A stretch of DNA of 64,000 bases from Brachionus rotundiformis (taxonomy: Eukaryota; Rotifera; Eurotatoria; Ploima; Brachionidae), in assembly GCA_016802295.1 (NCBI GenBank), contig JAESIW010000065.1:62001-126000 (forward strand), in the 5' to 3' direction. Made by a program: the position numbers and the translations under genes. The first letter of the stretch is position 1; each line of letters begins with the position of its first letter. Below, piece after piece: positions 34,430-48,554 of this stretch. Under the pieces are notes generated by a model that worked only from the letters and a program-made list of their open reading frames with translations, was not told the DNA's origin and searched no databases.

Positions 34430-37400
34430 TTATTCATTTAAAATTTTTATCAAATTATTTATTGTGTTAAGAATTTTGTTTTGGGTTTCTGACCGATTTT
34501 GTTCAAGTTGATAGTACTCGTGCAAGTCCACCAAGTATTTAAGACAATTGAAATTTTTCAGGATCACTTTTGACTTTTGGTAGTCGTAGAGTAATGAATC
34601 CAAGGCTGAGAGAGATAACAGGTGAAATTTATTGCTCTTATTTCTATTCAAATATTGAATTATTGTATTTACATAATCGGCTTAAAAAACAATTATTATT
34701 AAATCGAAAAAATTCAAAATTATAAAAAGTGCATTTGTTTAATTTAAGTTTTGGATAAACAAACTATTCATGCATATCTACAAGTATTCAAAGAATACCT
34801 AAAATACCTAAACTATAAAGAATATTTTGTCAATTTGTTTGGTGACATAGTTCCTGAAAAATAATTTTGAATAATGAGCATAAATCTATCTTCTTGTTTA
34901 AAAGCAAGAACATGTTATCTTTATATAAATTTTAGTTAATTTTCCTCTTTTTCTTAATTTTTCTAATTTTACCATATAATTTAATAATACAATTAAGAAT
35001 TATTAATTTGAATAATTTATAAAATAATTTTCAAAACTTACTATTAGACACAAGCTTTGACTTGTTGGCCTGATTGAATGATAAGTTTCTCAAAATTAAT
35101 AAGGCCAAGTATTGAATTAGGAAAATTTGCTGCTGTTGAGAGTCGTTTTGTTGACAAAAGAGCATTGGATCCAAAAACTTGATTATTACACCCAGTAAAT
35201 TAGTGTCCACTTTGATAAAAAATTGCTGACCATCTTGACTAAATGATAAACTGACCAAAAAATAAAACCAAAGTTTTTCTAGTTTAAAATTTAATTTCAC
35301 TGAATTCAATTTAATTAATTGAAAGTCCATTTGGGTAAAGTCCTGAATTAAATTTGACTTCCAAATTAGATTTTTACATTCATTTGATTGAGCACAATTG
35401 GTCAAAATACTGAAACCATATTTTTGAATTATACAACTTGATTTTAACTGCTGGTTGATAAACGATTTTTGAAGTGATTTAATAATTGTTGATAAAAGAG
35501 ATAAAGAGGAAAAATTGGACTGACTGGACAAGGAGCTAGATGACGCATTGAACGAGTTTGCATTTGAGGTGGATGCAGAAATGCTTGCCTGACTCATTGC
35601 GTTAACTCCTATTCGGTTATTTGCCGTCAACGTACACAACGTTGACAGTGATGCTTTCAACAAATTCTGGTCTTGTAATGACCAACACCAAATAGAATGA
35701 ATTAATGAAGGCAATCCAATTTTAGTCAAAGATTCTTTTATTTCTAAATTGTTGCTCATTAAATATTTAAGAATCAGCAAACAATGCTGGATATCAAATA
35801 CCAAAGGGTTTTCTTTCAATGAAACCTTGGTCAAACTAAGAGACTTGAGATTTAATTTCGAATGAGTATACTTTAGGTGTTCAATGATGGTTTCGATTAA
35901 GCCAGCTTAAATAAATTAAATTTAAATTAAGTTATATAATGATTTTAAAGATATTTTTACCTTCAACAGCTATTTTTTTTGCCGTATTGCTCAACACAAA
36001 TAGTCCTTTAAGACTATTACATATGATTACTTTCATATTATGGGCTCCATTTTCTACCATGAAAAATTCGTCAAATTTTTTTATGAGCATTTTTGCCAAT
36101 TGAGCTCCAATGGAATTAATTGGCTCTACTTCTCCCTCAGTCTTTGAATTCGAATAGTCGAATAAATATAAGATGTTATCAAATAAGATTTTTAGATTGT
36201 TTGAGCTACTCGAATTGACTAATTGAGTCAATTTGGCCAAATAAATTGAATAAAATTTTAGAGCATTTTCAACTAAATTTAGAGTAGTTGCGTCATTGGA
36301 AGGATCACATAAAAGATCATTTAGAATGTAATTAGTTAGAATTTGCCAACACTTGGACACCACTATTAGACACATTTCCACTGTCGATTTATCATCGTTT
36401 AAATTCAAAAAAGTAGACAACAAATCAAATAGCACACTAAAAAATGGCTTCAATTTAAACTTGTCCAAAGAGTTTATGGTCAAGCATTCAATTAGATCAA
36501 AAACTAGATTAAACCGGTTGTTTGTTGGATGCTGATTGTCATTTAAGAACATTAGAATACAATTTTGATCTAGTTGACAACATAAGTTGAGGAATTTGCA
36601 TATATTTTGTAGCATAAAAATCAAATCGTCACTTAAGCGAATTTCTTTTTTGCCGCGACAAGAGGTGAGCAAGTGTAGGGGCTTTACGTAGCTGATTAAA
36701 AGTTTGACAATGCTATGCTTATTTATCATTAGAATTGATTCTTTTCCGAAAAGGATGTTCAAGTTGTATATCAGTTGACATATACTGCTCACCAGCAATG
36801 GGCTACAAATACTTATGTCCAGAGTTTGAGAATTTTTACCTTAATTGAGAAAAATAATTATTAAATTTGATTAAATTTGAATCATTTTAATAAATTAACT
36901 TATGAAAATATATATAAAAAATTGTTTGAAAATCCTACATATTTTGTTCGATATTGATTTCATTGATCAATATTCTATAATTAAATGAATACCCACTTAA
37001 ATCATTTTAATATTTATATATTTTCTGATTAATTCAATTTTTATCAGACTGAAAAGTCAAAAAAACACGTCAATAAAATTGAGATAATTATTAATTTAAT
37101 TATTATTAATAAACTTTTAATTTTGATTTTGTATCAAAAAAAGGATCTGGAACCTGTCTTTCGTGGTATTTTTAAAAATTTTCATTAAGTTTTGTTTATT
37201 AAATTTAAACATAAGTTAATCGTCTTTTTGAAAAATCGAAATTTCAAGTTTATAGATAAAGATCATCTCAAATTCAGTTACTTTTATATTAAAAAAATAT
37301 TTCAAAAGTCAGCTGACTTGACTGACTTAGAATTAATGACTTTTGAACAATACTGTTTATTATTGACTATTAAAAAATTTAAGATCATTATGAAATCATG

Positions 37401-40400
37401 ATTTATCTTATGAAAAAAATTGAGATTAAAAATTATCAACAATCCGATGGAACCCATAATCAAAATATTTCAACGTTATTTTAGATTTTCTTAAAAATAA
37501 TTATCTTACGCAATAAATAAATTTCTAAAATTTTATTCAAAATACTTATATTATTGAAAATAGAATATTTACTTGATTGTCTATTTTGTTCTACAAGTTC
37601 ATTGAAAGCATAAGTTTCAAATGGATAAAATGTGGTAAGGATGTAAGCAATTTTTTTGTAAAAATTAATTTCTTCAATAAGGTTCTTTAATTCAGAAACA
37701 GATAATGAAAAAGATTCATTTGAATTATTTTCTGACTCAGAATTTATGCATTGGATGAGATTGATCAAAAAGGCGCAAGCTTGGGTTCTTACTGTGCTGG
37801 ATTCGTACTGATTCAGCAACACATTGAATCCTATTGACCATATTGATACTTTATCTGTCATTAATTTCTTCCTTCCGTATTGAATACTAGTTATAATTGA
37901 TAAAAGACAAAAACTTATTGATCTAATTTGAGGCTCGCGATGAAGTATTAATGGTATTAACCATGAAGATCCATTTAAGTTATTTTTTTCATCTTTCAGA
38001 CACAGAACTGTTCGAACGATTTCCTTTAAAAAATTCATTAAATTATTTGTTTTTGTAAATAAAAACTTGTACTGATTAATTAACTAATGATATGCTGTTA
38101 AAATTAAAAATATCTTATATTAGCTTTTAATAAGCTTATTTATTTTAAGATTTTTAAAATCATGAGTATAAATTTGCTTATAAAACTGAAAATTGTATTG
38201 TTGAAATGCTAAATACTCACTGTTTTTTGTAATTGGTCATTTGTATTTAAGCAACTCTTGACCAATTGTAACAAAGAGACATGAGCTGATTTGGTAATAA
38301 AATTTCCCATAAACGAGAGTGACAAACCACCTCGTCCAATATTGAATATGTTTATTATTTGAACCAGGCTTTTAATTAGTTGAAGATACAATTTATTATT
38401 TGATTCACTAATACTTTGAATCTCGGGTTGGCTCAAAGTGATTCGTAGCAACGATCCGAGTAAATTAATCACTATGGCTAATTTGTTTAGATTACGAAAT
38501 TTTTCCACTTCGCAAGCCTGCATTTGTTCAATGCAAATTTTAAGCAGTTCAAATGATGGAATTTTGATTTGGTCAATTAGTTTGGCCGGTGAGTTTGCCA
38601 AACGATCAAAATAAATCTTTATAAATTCACATAATGGATTCAAATGGGAGCTTAACAAGATATAATAAAAAATGAATTAAAAATTTAGCTTTTTATTTAC
38701 TTAATTCTGGTCTCATCCGATTCATAATTTGTCAGAAAATGCTTTATCATTACCAGAAGTGGACTTGAATTTGTGTACACAATATTGAGAAGCCATTTAT
38801 CTATGCTCTGGCTACAATCAGATTGTGAGAGAGAATCATAATACTTTGCTTGTAATTTGAGCATTTTTCCAATTGTTCTAAATGAGCTCGAGAATAAAAA
38901 TTGATCCATTTTAGATTTGCCAGAAGGAAGAATACTCGCAAACCTATTCAAAGACACATGCCAATCAGCGCTAAATCTACCAAAAAAATTGCCAAGGCTA
39001 TTTTTATTATAAAACTCTTTTTCACATTCATCATCCAAATCAGACTCTTCTAGAACAGCATCTTGTTCTTTGGTAAAACAAACCAACACATCAAGTAAAT
39101 CAAACAAGCTAAGCGCGTCTGTATGCGTGGAACAAGAATTAATTTTGGCACAAAATTGCCGGTAAATGCACACAGGTGCTGAATACTGGACTAAAAATTT
39201 ATCCACACTTTCCATCAATAGATTTTCATTAAAATTTTGATTTAAGTTTGAAGAATCAGATACCAAACTTTGATTATTAATTAAATCATAATTTAGTTTT
39301 AATAATGAACCTCCGTGCCATTTGAAATTCCAGTAAAGTCTCAACTTTCGATTGAGTATTTTTACCAGATCAATACTCGAATCGCTGTGTAAATTAAGAG
39401 TCCTCTCTTGATTATAACTTTCTAACTTTTGTTTGATCAGAGACTTAAGACGAAAAGTAAGCTCATACGTTTTAGACTGTTCATTTTCAAGGTGCTTAAT
39501 TTCATATTGATCTGATTTTCCCATATTAAAAGGTAAAACCAAGTGTTCCTTAAGATTTAAACTTAAATCAAATCTTTGGTTGACTTCACTCGATTGGTGG
39601 TAATAATCTAAGCATGAAACTTGGTTATACAAAAACAAAAACAAAACAATTGTCAGATCTTCTTGTATGTTACAATATATGGTTGGATCCTGCACCGGAT
39701 CACCATTTAATGTGATGTCTTTATCCTGGTTAAGCTTAAAGTCTATTTTTAAACAGATAATCAAAGATTTTATTATCAAGCGATAGAATTCAATATCAAA
39801 TAGATAATGCTGTCTTATTTCTTTGTTCCAATAAAAAACATTGCATAAGCAGCTGATACAGCAAGAGTGAATTTTGGACAATGTTTCATACTGTATATTA
39901 TTTAGGAAAAGATGCTGCTTCTGTTTGGTTAATTGAACTAGTGAGTTTTTGAGCATTCGAATGCAATAATTAACACCATCCAAATTTAGAAAAGCTTTGT
40001 GAAGGCGTAGATCTCCAGTAGAGATCATAATTGCCAATTGTTCACCAGCATTTTGTTTTACATCTTGGTCAACACTTTCCGATGTGAAAATATTATAAAT
40101 TTTAAGTAAATTATCAGTTTGGAAAACTGAACCATTTGAGTCATTATTGGTTTCAATAAATACTCTATTTTTTCGTCGTAAACGAACTGCAATATCACAG
40201 TATTTGTCTGGAATAAAGCGCTGGTAAAAATCTCCCAAGTTAAATGTTTGAGTGACCGGTGAATCTTGATAAGTTTCATCTAGTAAATCGACTTGATTCA
40301 TGCGATGATATTTGGTCAAAAAACCTATTGTTTGAAGATATCCTTTTTTGCGTAGGCTTAAAAATTAATACTTTTAATAAATTTTTTTTGATAAAAACTC

Positions 40401-43400
40401 ATTTAAAAAAGATTTTTAAAAAATGTTTTTTTAAATAAATCAATTTTTTTAAAGAATTTTATTTACATATCATATCTTATTAAAAATTATTTTGAAAATT
40501 TTTAATTTAATAAAATATTAAACAAATAATTTTATTTAATAAAATAAATTTTTGTTTGATCATTAAACTTAGATTAGACAAGTCAACAAAAGATGGAGGT
40601 TTTCCTTACATCTCCAAAGTCTTTGGTCGTTAGTGATCAATATCTGTCTGTAGGGGCATGTATGAAGCCTATCAAACAGATGCTTCAAAGAAGTCCATCA
40701 CCAAACCATTAAATCACTCCAAACACAGAATAGAATACAGCACAAAGCTTTAAAAGAACTTCATCAAACAAAAGGTAGAAAAGTTGTTTAGAATTCGAGA
40801 TGCCTACTGCAATATGTTCTTGGATACGCAATAATATTGGAAAGAGGGGAAGTAAAAACCAGAATATTCGTGAAAGGAGAAAAAATTCGTAAGCAGAAAA
40901 AACAGGTTTGTGAAGAGAGAACCATGATGAGATAAACGAAATTTTATAAACCTAGCGAAGCAGAGGAAGCCAGTAAAGGGACCTTGTTACACAAGTTCAC
41001 CAATGATCACTAATGTGGATCCTCACAAAAATGCGAACAACATTAGTAAAATATGGAGAAAGAATTTTAAATTATGAACAGAGCAATATTGGTAAAGTAG
41101 ACAATTAACATGGCCTTTTCAGCAATAGATTATGACAAAGGATTGGATAAAGGGTCTTATAGTCGAACTTCCAAGACCCAAATTTCACATGCGCTCACAG
41201 AGGACCAAATAGAGGAACATAGGTAAAACTTTGATTGTGCAAATTAATAAATTTTAAATATATTTTCTATATTTTAGATACCTCTGACACTTTTATTCAA
41301 CTTGAAGTTGAAATATTTGAATTAATTAATGATTTATTTGATGAATTTTAAAAAAGATATTTTGAAAAATTATTTTATGGATTTTATCTATTTACTTTTT
41401 ATCTTTGGAAAATAGATAGCGCATTGAACATCTAAGTCTTTCAATAGCTGGACTTAAAAAAAGCTTTAGTGATTCTTCAGTTTGTTTGCTCTGGTTCGAA
41501 TTGATGGTCGGAGTGAGTAAATCATCGGACATTTTTAAAATGCATTGACCTAGTGTTTCAACTTGGCTTGCAAAAGACTACATTCTAAATGGTAAATAGT
41601 GGAGCAAAGAATATTTTGAATATTACTTGAATATATGGCATGTATATGACTATTAATTGAGTAAGTTTTAATCGAAAAGCTTCCGGAACTAGCAGTTCAC
41701 ATTGAAGCAAATGCAAGAGGATCTTCTCACATGATTTTTTAACTTGATTACATTTGTCAAACAAGCCAAATGTTATGTATTGATAGAATACTTTGTTTAG
41801 AAGTAAAAAATTTATGTTTTTGTATCGTTTTGAATTTATTTCTGTGGCCACTTGAACATTTATTGAGTCCTTTTGAAAAAAATTAATTCTTATATAATTA
41901 ACAAATTAAATAATAAAAAAAAACATTTATAATTTTGTAAATTGTCGAGTATGTTTCAATACGAATTAGGTCGTTTTTGCTCATCATACATCCTGTTACC
42001 AAGCATTCAATATCGCTCTTGAAAGGCTCAGCTTCCTTGTCCAAACTCATTCTAAACATGGAAATTATCTCAAATATTCCCTAAAAGTTTAAACTTACGT
42101 AGTTGAGCAAAATTCCACAATTTTTACAGCAAGCTCCAAACAAACATGATAATCCATGAAGTTTAAAGACTTTTTGGCTAACTGTATCAGATCCTGTCTT
42201 GAGCTTTGCTTAAAAGTTTGTAAAAATTCACAAGCACTTTTCATAGAGTCACATATTTCATTCGAGAGTATGTAAATGTCGTACAGATTCTTGTCCAAAT
42301 TGATCAATAAAGTTGGATAAACATTTGATAAAGACCTGAATGAATCAAGCAAACAAATATCATTGAGAATTATAAAAATGGTTTCGGACAATTCTCCTGG
42401 AATAAGAATACTAGTCTAAAAAATTTTCATTATTTAAAAATAAAAACCAAAAAATTTTTATCTTTTACCTCTTCAGTTGAATAAATTAGATTTATAATTT
42501 TTGATAGAACATTTACCAAAAAAATATACAAGAGCCTGTTTTGTATATTTAAATAATTCTCTTCGGAACCAGACTCGATTCTATTTATAAGAAATCTTAT
42601 GTTAAAATTTATTTTTCTAAATAGATTGACCAAAGTTTCATTAACATTTAGACCTGTCCATTCTAATTTTGTCTCGTTTAAAATTTCAATGCTTCCATCA
42701 ATGGTCTCACAAATTAATGGAAAGAGACATGTGTCCAATTTTTGGTTATTATTTTTATTATTTTTAACTATTATTAAATTAAAAATATCCAGCAAGGTAT
42801 CTAAAAGTCGGAAGCAAAACGAATAGACTGGCCATTCTTGTTCTTTGCGGATAATCGACATATTGTTGATATCTGTCTCATAATTTTCATTGTTGGTCTC
42901 AGCAAGAAACGATTCTATTGATTGTTGTATGTCCTGAAATTCTTCTTCAAATTGTAGAGTTTTAGATTCATCAAGACTGTATCTTGTAGTGTCATTTTTT
43001 GAAAATTTATTATTTTGATTTTTTTTCAAACTTGGCTGAGATATAGATGATTTGAATTTTGAATTAGTTTTTGATTTAATGGTCGCAGATGAGCGAGCAG
43101 AAGACTTGACGGATGATTTTATGCTGGATATGGTGCTTGTGGTGTCCGACTCGACAGAATATAGACTTGTGTTGGAATTTATTGATCTGGATGAGTCTTG
43201 CTTTTTGCCATAATTCAAAATTATCGACTTGGAAAAATAGTCGTAGCCATTTGAATAAAAATCTTTAAAGCAAAAAGTTGCTGGGTCTTTTACGTATCTT
43301 ATTCTTTTTATTAGCTTGCCAAGGTAATAATTAAAGCATACAATTAGACATTTAAGAATTGATATTTCCTCATCTGATTCTTGGTTATTGCTAAACTTAA

Positions 43401-45455
43401 TGGTCAAGTCTATGAGAATCCTTAAAATTGTTGAACGCTGTAGAAATATTTCGGCCGGAAAGTCATTGAACACAATGGTTTGTAAAAAAGTGCAGTAGCT
43501 TTTTATTTTTTTGGGATCATTGCTTTTCAATGAGCTTTGGAAACAAATTTAAGAAATTTAAGCTTTTTTATTTCTTTTTATATATTACTTTTCGGCTGTC
43601 TTCAAAAATTGGATATCCATCTGAGTCAATGGAAGCCAATAAAATGTGTTTTTATCACAGTCTTCTTGGTATTGGTGCTGATTTTGGAAATTATTTCGAG
43701 TATTTATACTCAATGCATTTGAGTTAATACTAAAACTTTGCTGATTTATTTTCGATCTTGAAGAAAATACAGAAGAATGGGTTATATTTTGAGAATTCTG
43801 TTCAGACTCCGTATTCAGCATCATGTCATTCTATCATAAAAACATTTTTAGAATAATTTTTTTTTGATCTATTGAGAATTATTTTTAAAAGAGAAATAGT
43901 CTAATTAGTCTATTTTCCCATCAGATATGATGTTTTTTTTGTTAACTAATTTAGTCTTTTATCAAAATTCAAAAATTTGTTATATTAATAGTTTAATTTT
44001 TTTTACTAAAAAATTTTGAAATATTTTCTAGCTACACTTCAAAGTAATTGAATGGCTTGATTTTAAATGATCACTGTTTTAAAAAAATTGAAAAAATGTA
44101 ATGATCTTTGTCAATTATTATTCAATTATTTAAATGATTGGTACAATAGTAAGTATGATAGAAATACCGATTAGTAAAATAGTAAAAATGGCATCTTAAC
44201 AAAGATAAAAAAAGAAAAATTCCTTCTCATCTTCTTCATTCAACCAAAAATTTTGGACAGGTAAATTTACTTGGACCATTTGCTTTATCTTCCTTTCCTG
44301 TCAAGTTTCGATTTATTAGCTCGAAAACAAAATGTATAAAAGATAGAAAATTGTCCAGAATAGCAACCATCAGCTATATTCAATTACCAAAAATCAAATT
44401 CCAATGGCATTTGATATCTTGGAAATTTACCGGTCAAATAATTTTTAATCAGTACAAATATTTGGCTGGTCGTGCAATACCACCACCAGCAAAAGATTGG
44501 TGAAGAACCCAAAAGAAGAAGATCAAATAAAACAACAAAAGCTTTATCGAAAGATACAAATTTTATGCTTTTTTAAATAAATATTAAGAATTGATATAGT
44601 TTATCTTTAATATAAAATTAGAAACAAATCGAAATACTAAAACAGTAATCAAATAATAAAATTAATAATATTAATAATATAAAGTTAATAATAAGCAATT
44701 TAATTGCTTTAATTAAATGATCTTATAAAAAATTAATTTTTTCAGCTATTCGATTTTGAAAAACTTGTAAAATTATTTTGTATCTTTTAAAATTAAAGAT
44801 AAATAAGTACCTTCGTGTAAAAATCCTCATTTTTTGAATTGTTTCTATGAGAAAGGTTTCTTGATGTCTCAAATTTGTTATTTGATCTGGCACTGGAAGG
44901 TTGATCATGAGATGACGAGTCATAGTTCTGATTCATTTGAGCTTGAAGGTGTCTTAGATGAGTGTCTAGATCGTTTGAATTAAATGAATTGGTCTGCGAC
45001 ATGGATGAGGAAAAAATTTTGGTCGAATCCATACTCGAATTTCCAAGTATGTCAAGCAATTCGTCAATTTTTAACCTAATTGATGAGTTGTCCGAATGGT
45101 CTTTTTTAAGAGAATTCAAAAAATGTAAACCATTTATATCAAAAATATTCTTGATGGCCGATCTTGATTTTTCGGCCAACTGGATCAACAAATTCAGTAC
45201 TTTTTCATACTGATTAAATTGCTCAAAATTGAACAAGTCGAAAAGTTTGATAAAAAGCTGCTTATATTGACCTAAATCATCTTCAGAAAGAACATTAGCA
45301 TCCAACTTTGATAGCAAATTGTCCAAGGATCTAACTCTAATTTCGTCCAGCTCGTGACCAAGTTTCTTGATGATCAAGTTTAATGAACTCGATTGTTCTG
45401 ACGCTTGGTCACTTTGAGTATTGATTGAGCAGGAATCAATAACAACGGAATCCAT
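34430..45455 (-). CDS. RTTN: Rotatin, centriole and cilium assembly protein
   Basis: Large armadillo-like helical-repeat protein needed for centriole elongation and ciliary function. My model has 13 exons: 44811-45455, 43589-43830, 42469-43534, 42099-42415, 41925-42051, 41627-41869, 41396-41577, 38701-40356, 38221-38650, 37573-38023, 35961-36839, 35042-35905, 34430-34680. All phases agree and the total is 2451 codons (human protein 2226 residues). The N-terminus carries the rotatin signature LIIKKLGHELDEIRVRSLDN with FDLFNFEQF and EKVLNLL; exon 3 has NDFPAEIFLQRSTI. Ser/Asn-rich linkers account for the extra length. The exon 5 donor (GTTTTT) is weak and may be misplaced. The intron 40357-41395 holds about 650 nt of higher-complexity sequence that I could not identify. 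Confidence 0.92.
37145..37365 (+). repeat. Dispersed repeat fragment in a rotatin intron
   Basis: Shares gaacctgtctttc plus a following tattttaaaaattttca-like stretch, and tgacttttga.caatactg, with 53798-54225. The order is the same and the spacing is shorter. Probably pieces of one unidentified repeat family. Confidence 0.45.
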
Positions 45456-45865
45456 TCCAAAAATTTTTAAGAATGTATTTTTTTTTGAATAAATTCTAAT
45501 AAATGGACTTGAATTTTTAATTATGCATCCGATGCAAAAATATCTTCAAGTTTTTTAAAATGTTGTTTCTATGGTAAAACAATCTTAAATGGGTCATACA
45601 TTTATCATTAAGCAAATGTGAAAAAATAATGTGAGGGTCAAAAAGCTATTATTTATATTAAAGTAATAAATTATTTTTTAAATTTGAATTTTTAAAAAAT
45701 TAAATCTCTAAAATTCATTATTTTATACGATATAAAGATTACATTAAGTATTTAATTTAAATTGTTTTAGATTATATATAAATATCTTTAAATAATTTTA
45801 TTATCAAAAATTTATTTTAAATTTATATCAAATTGAAATATTTATAAAAAATTCAATAAAATAAA
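45456..45865. other. Intergenic region upstream of rotatin
   Basis: 410 bp between two genes on the minus strand. It should contain the rotatin promoter. A+T-rich, nothing specific seen. Confidence 0.5.
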
Positions 45866-46526
45866 TTAGTTAATTGATTGGTCATTCTCACTTTTCCACA
45901 CTTCACTGTCATTAGAGCGCTTGATGTTTCGAGGTAGTAAACTCATGAGATCAATCTTGCCAAAATATTCAAGGCGGTGGCTACAAGAAATATTTATTAA
46001 GTATAGATAAAGTAATTTAGGATAAATAGTACAAATTGGGATTCTCGTATTTTCCATTTGGAGTCGGAAATAGACTCTCGTAAACTCGATCTTTTTCTGA
46101 CCCATGAATAGCATATGCGTTTATTTTAGTAGTATTTTTTGGCAAATATTCTTCTGGTATTTTGGCCATTCCTTTCCATTTATTATAAGTTATTTCGGCT
46201 CTATATTCGAATAAAAGACCTTTGTTTACCACATCTTGAGGTCCTTTTAATAAAAGCGAAATAAAATGTCCATGTGGACCGAACTCTAGTTCTAGGTATT
46301 TTCCCTCATCGTTTAAAAAAAATATTTCAGCAACTTCATAATCCCATAGATTGAAAAATTCTCCAATTTTTTCTGATGGTCTTGGAGGGTCATTAAAGAA
46401 AGGAGCATTTACTGTGATAATAAGGGCTCTTTGGTCAACATCTGATTCCAAAGTAAAATTAATTGGTTCATGGTTCACAGTTTCATTATTCCAAGTTGTC
46501 TCTATTTTAAGATTTAGCTGACTCAT
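45866..46526 (-). CDS. UPF0462 protein, C4orf33 homologue
   Basis: Exons 46033-46526 and 45866-45980 join in phase to 202 residues (human 199). Family core: LKIETTWN, HEPINF, APFFNDPP, FFNLWDYEVAEIFFLNDEGKYLE, GPHGHFISLLL, YAIHGS and, across the splice, NPNFHRLEYF. Function of the family is not established. The chosen start (MSQLNLKIE) matches the usual N-terminus. However, the open frame extends upstream to ATGs at 46583 and 46631, and the piece MIIKVIHLAISVFFLKTAI would be a good signal peptide, so a secreted form is possible. Confidence 0.85.
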
Positions 46527-47064
46527 AATTGCGGTTTTTAGAAAAAAAACACTAATAGCTAAATGTATAACTTTAATTATCATTTTTCTTATCTTTATAA
46601 TAAAAATTGAAGAAAAAAAACTTATATACAAAAATTAGAGTTTATTTTAATTTTGCTTAATTATTGTTAACATTTTATTTATAAGTCATATTGAATTATA
46701 AGTTATGTACAAATAATTATTTTGCTTTTTAATATTTGAAAATGCTTAGTTTATATTTAATTGAATTAAAAAAAATACAAAAGAAAGGTTGACATTTAAA
46801 TGGTTAATTAATTTAAATATTTCGGTTTTAATACATTTTTATAACAATTTGAGCAACTTTAGTATTTTTTGTTCAAATAAATTATATTATCCCAATTGTA
46901 ACTTTTCATGATTGCTTAGAATTAAACATAAATAAAATAAAATATTTGGACTCTAATGGGTAAAGGTTTTATTAAATGTCCTATGTGGACCTTAGGTAGT
47001 AAACTCGATTGCTAAATAAGCCTTAAAATTAGGTTATTTTTGAAATAGTTTATTGATTAAATTT

Positions 47065-47216
47065 ACCGTATTTCCTCAAAAGTAAAGACAAATAGAAGAA
47101 ATTTACTTTTATTTCAATCAATTATCTATTAAATTAATTGTTTTTTTATAAAAAAATTTTTAAATGAAAATTCAAACTTGATCTATTGTGGTTAATACTG
47201 TTCCAGGAAATACGGT
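47065..47216. mobile_element. Possible 152-bp MITE
   Basis: accgtatttcct at 47065-47076 is repeated inverted at 47205-47216. The TIR is only 12 bp, so chance is not excluded, but size and layout suit a MITE. Confidence 0.4.
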
Positions 47217-47339
47217 GCATTTTTATGCCTCTGGTAGAAGAGAAAAAATGCCAAATTTTTCTTGATTAAAAAGGAATATTTTCGAATAGAAGAAATATTT
47301 TAGTGGCCGAACTTTCTTATATTTGATGAAATAAGGTAA

Positions 47340-47500
47340 CAATTTACTCAAGTAGACTGTTCCAAATATTCACTCATCGGCCTGTTAAGAAGTAATATTG
47401 CTGTATGAATTATAAAACTCGTTCCAAAAAACTAAAAGTTGTATTAAATAAAGTTGTATTAATTCCTCTCTCGTAGGTCTAGATAAATTAAGGACACTAT
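47340..47500 (-). mobile_element. LINE 3' relic
   Basis: Minus-strand reading gives YYFLTGR then VNIWNS, aligning with YNFFTNRVVSDWNK of the LINE at 24085-25566, with R.E and other weak matches before it. Heavily decayed. Confidence 0.5.
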
Positions 47501-48554
47501 ATCATATTATAAAAAAAATTGTAGAAAATTATTCTAGAAAATTTATTGCATAAGTTATTTAGAAGGATATAATAAATAATGTTTGTAAGTTCAAAAAATT
47601 TTTGCATTATTTTACAAAATTTAAATGTTGCCTCAAATTATCGATCTCCTATGGGACTACCAAGCCGTACTATTCCAAAATTTCAACCTGTATAGATGTC
47701 TAAAGTGTCTAAAGTGTGTAAAGATGTTAACCCTCAAACTGATACAACTCAGTCAATTCATTGAATGATAGATACATTTAATGACTTTACTATTTCAAAT
47801 GAATTTTAGTCTTGTGTCATTTCTTGTACTCAAATATCAGTAAGAGCATTTTGTGGTAAAATTGTTGATCATGGCTCGAGTGATTCAGAAATTACTGAAA
47901 CGAGAAAAAGTAGTCATATTTTCCAAGTAATTAGTTAATTAGTTCTTATGGCAAACTAGATTAGGTCAAACCAATATCGGTGTAGAGCATTTTTCGTGAA
48001 TTAATGTTTAAATTCTTGAAACATAGCTCTCATGCCTAAAATACAACTTTCACATATATAGTGCAATATTTTATTTGGTTCTAAGGCTGCAATTTTGAAA
48101 TTATAGATAACTAAATCTTTTACAAATGTTTTTAAATATTATTTAGATCTAAGTGAATAGCAAATTCAGTACTTTATTTGATCAATTCTTACCATCAAAA
48201 CAATCCAGCAATCCAAACCAAAAATTTTATTTTCTTTTTAAAAAAATTTAGAAAAAAGTAATTTTGTAAATAGAGCTGAAAGGAAGGACTAAGTTCTGTT
48301 CTAAACTGCCTGGGGTCGACACTAATTATCTTTTAAATGATAAATTTAGACTCAAGCATTAAGACAAAATGCCACATTCATTTCAAAAAATTAAGGAATT
48401 CGAATTTATTGTGGTGAAAATAATTAAGCAATAATAAAAAGATAAATTTTATTAAGAAATTCACTAAATTTTAATTTGTTTGCACATTTTTTAATTAGAA
48501 ATTATTTTGAATAAAAATATCAAATATCAAGTTTTATTTATTTTCCCTTTGAAC

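Larger units (their letters stand above)
46632..48554. other. Intergenic region with mobile-element relics
   Basis: No intact gene. Contains a very small inverted-repeat element (47065-47216) and a LINE relic (about 47340-47500), both listed separately. Around 47640-47700 a short readable piece RSPMGLPSRTIPKFQP hints at another old coding relic I cannot place. Confidence 0.5.

Noticed and set aside
37192..37401. 69-codon + strand frame in a rotatin intron
   Set aside because: Starts from a non-ATG codon and overlaps a dispersed repeat fragment; composition is Lys/Phe/Ile noise.
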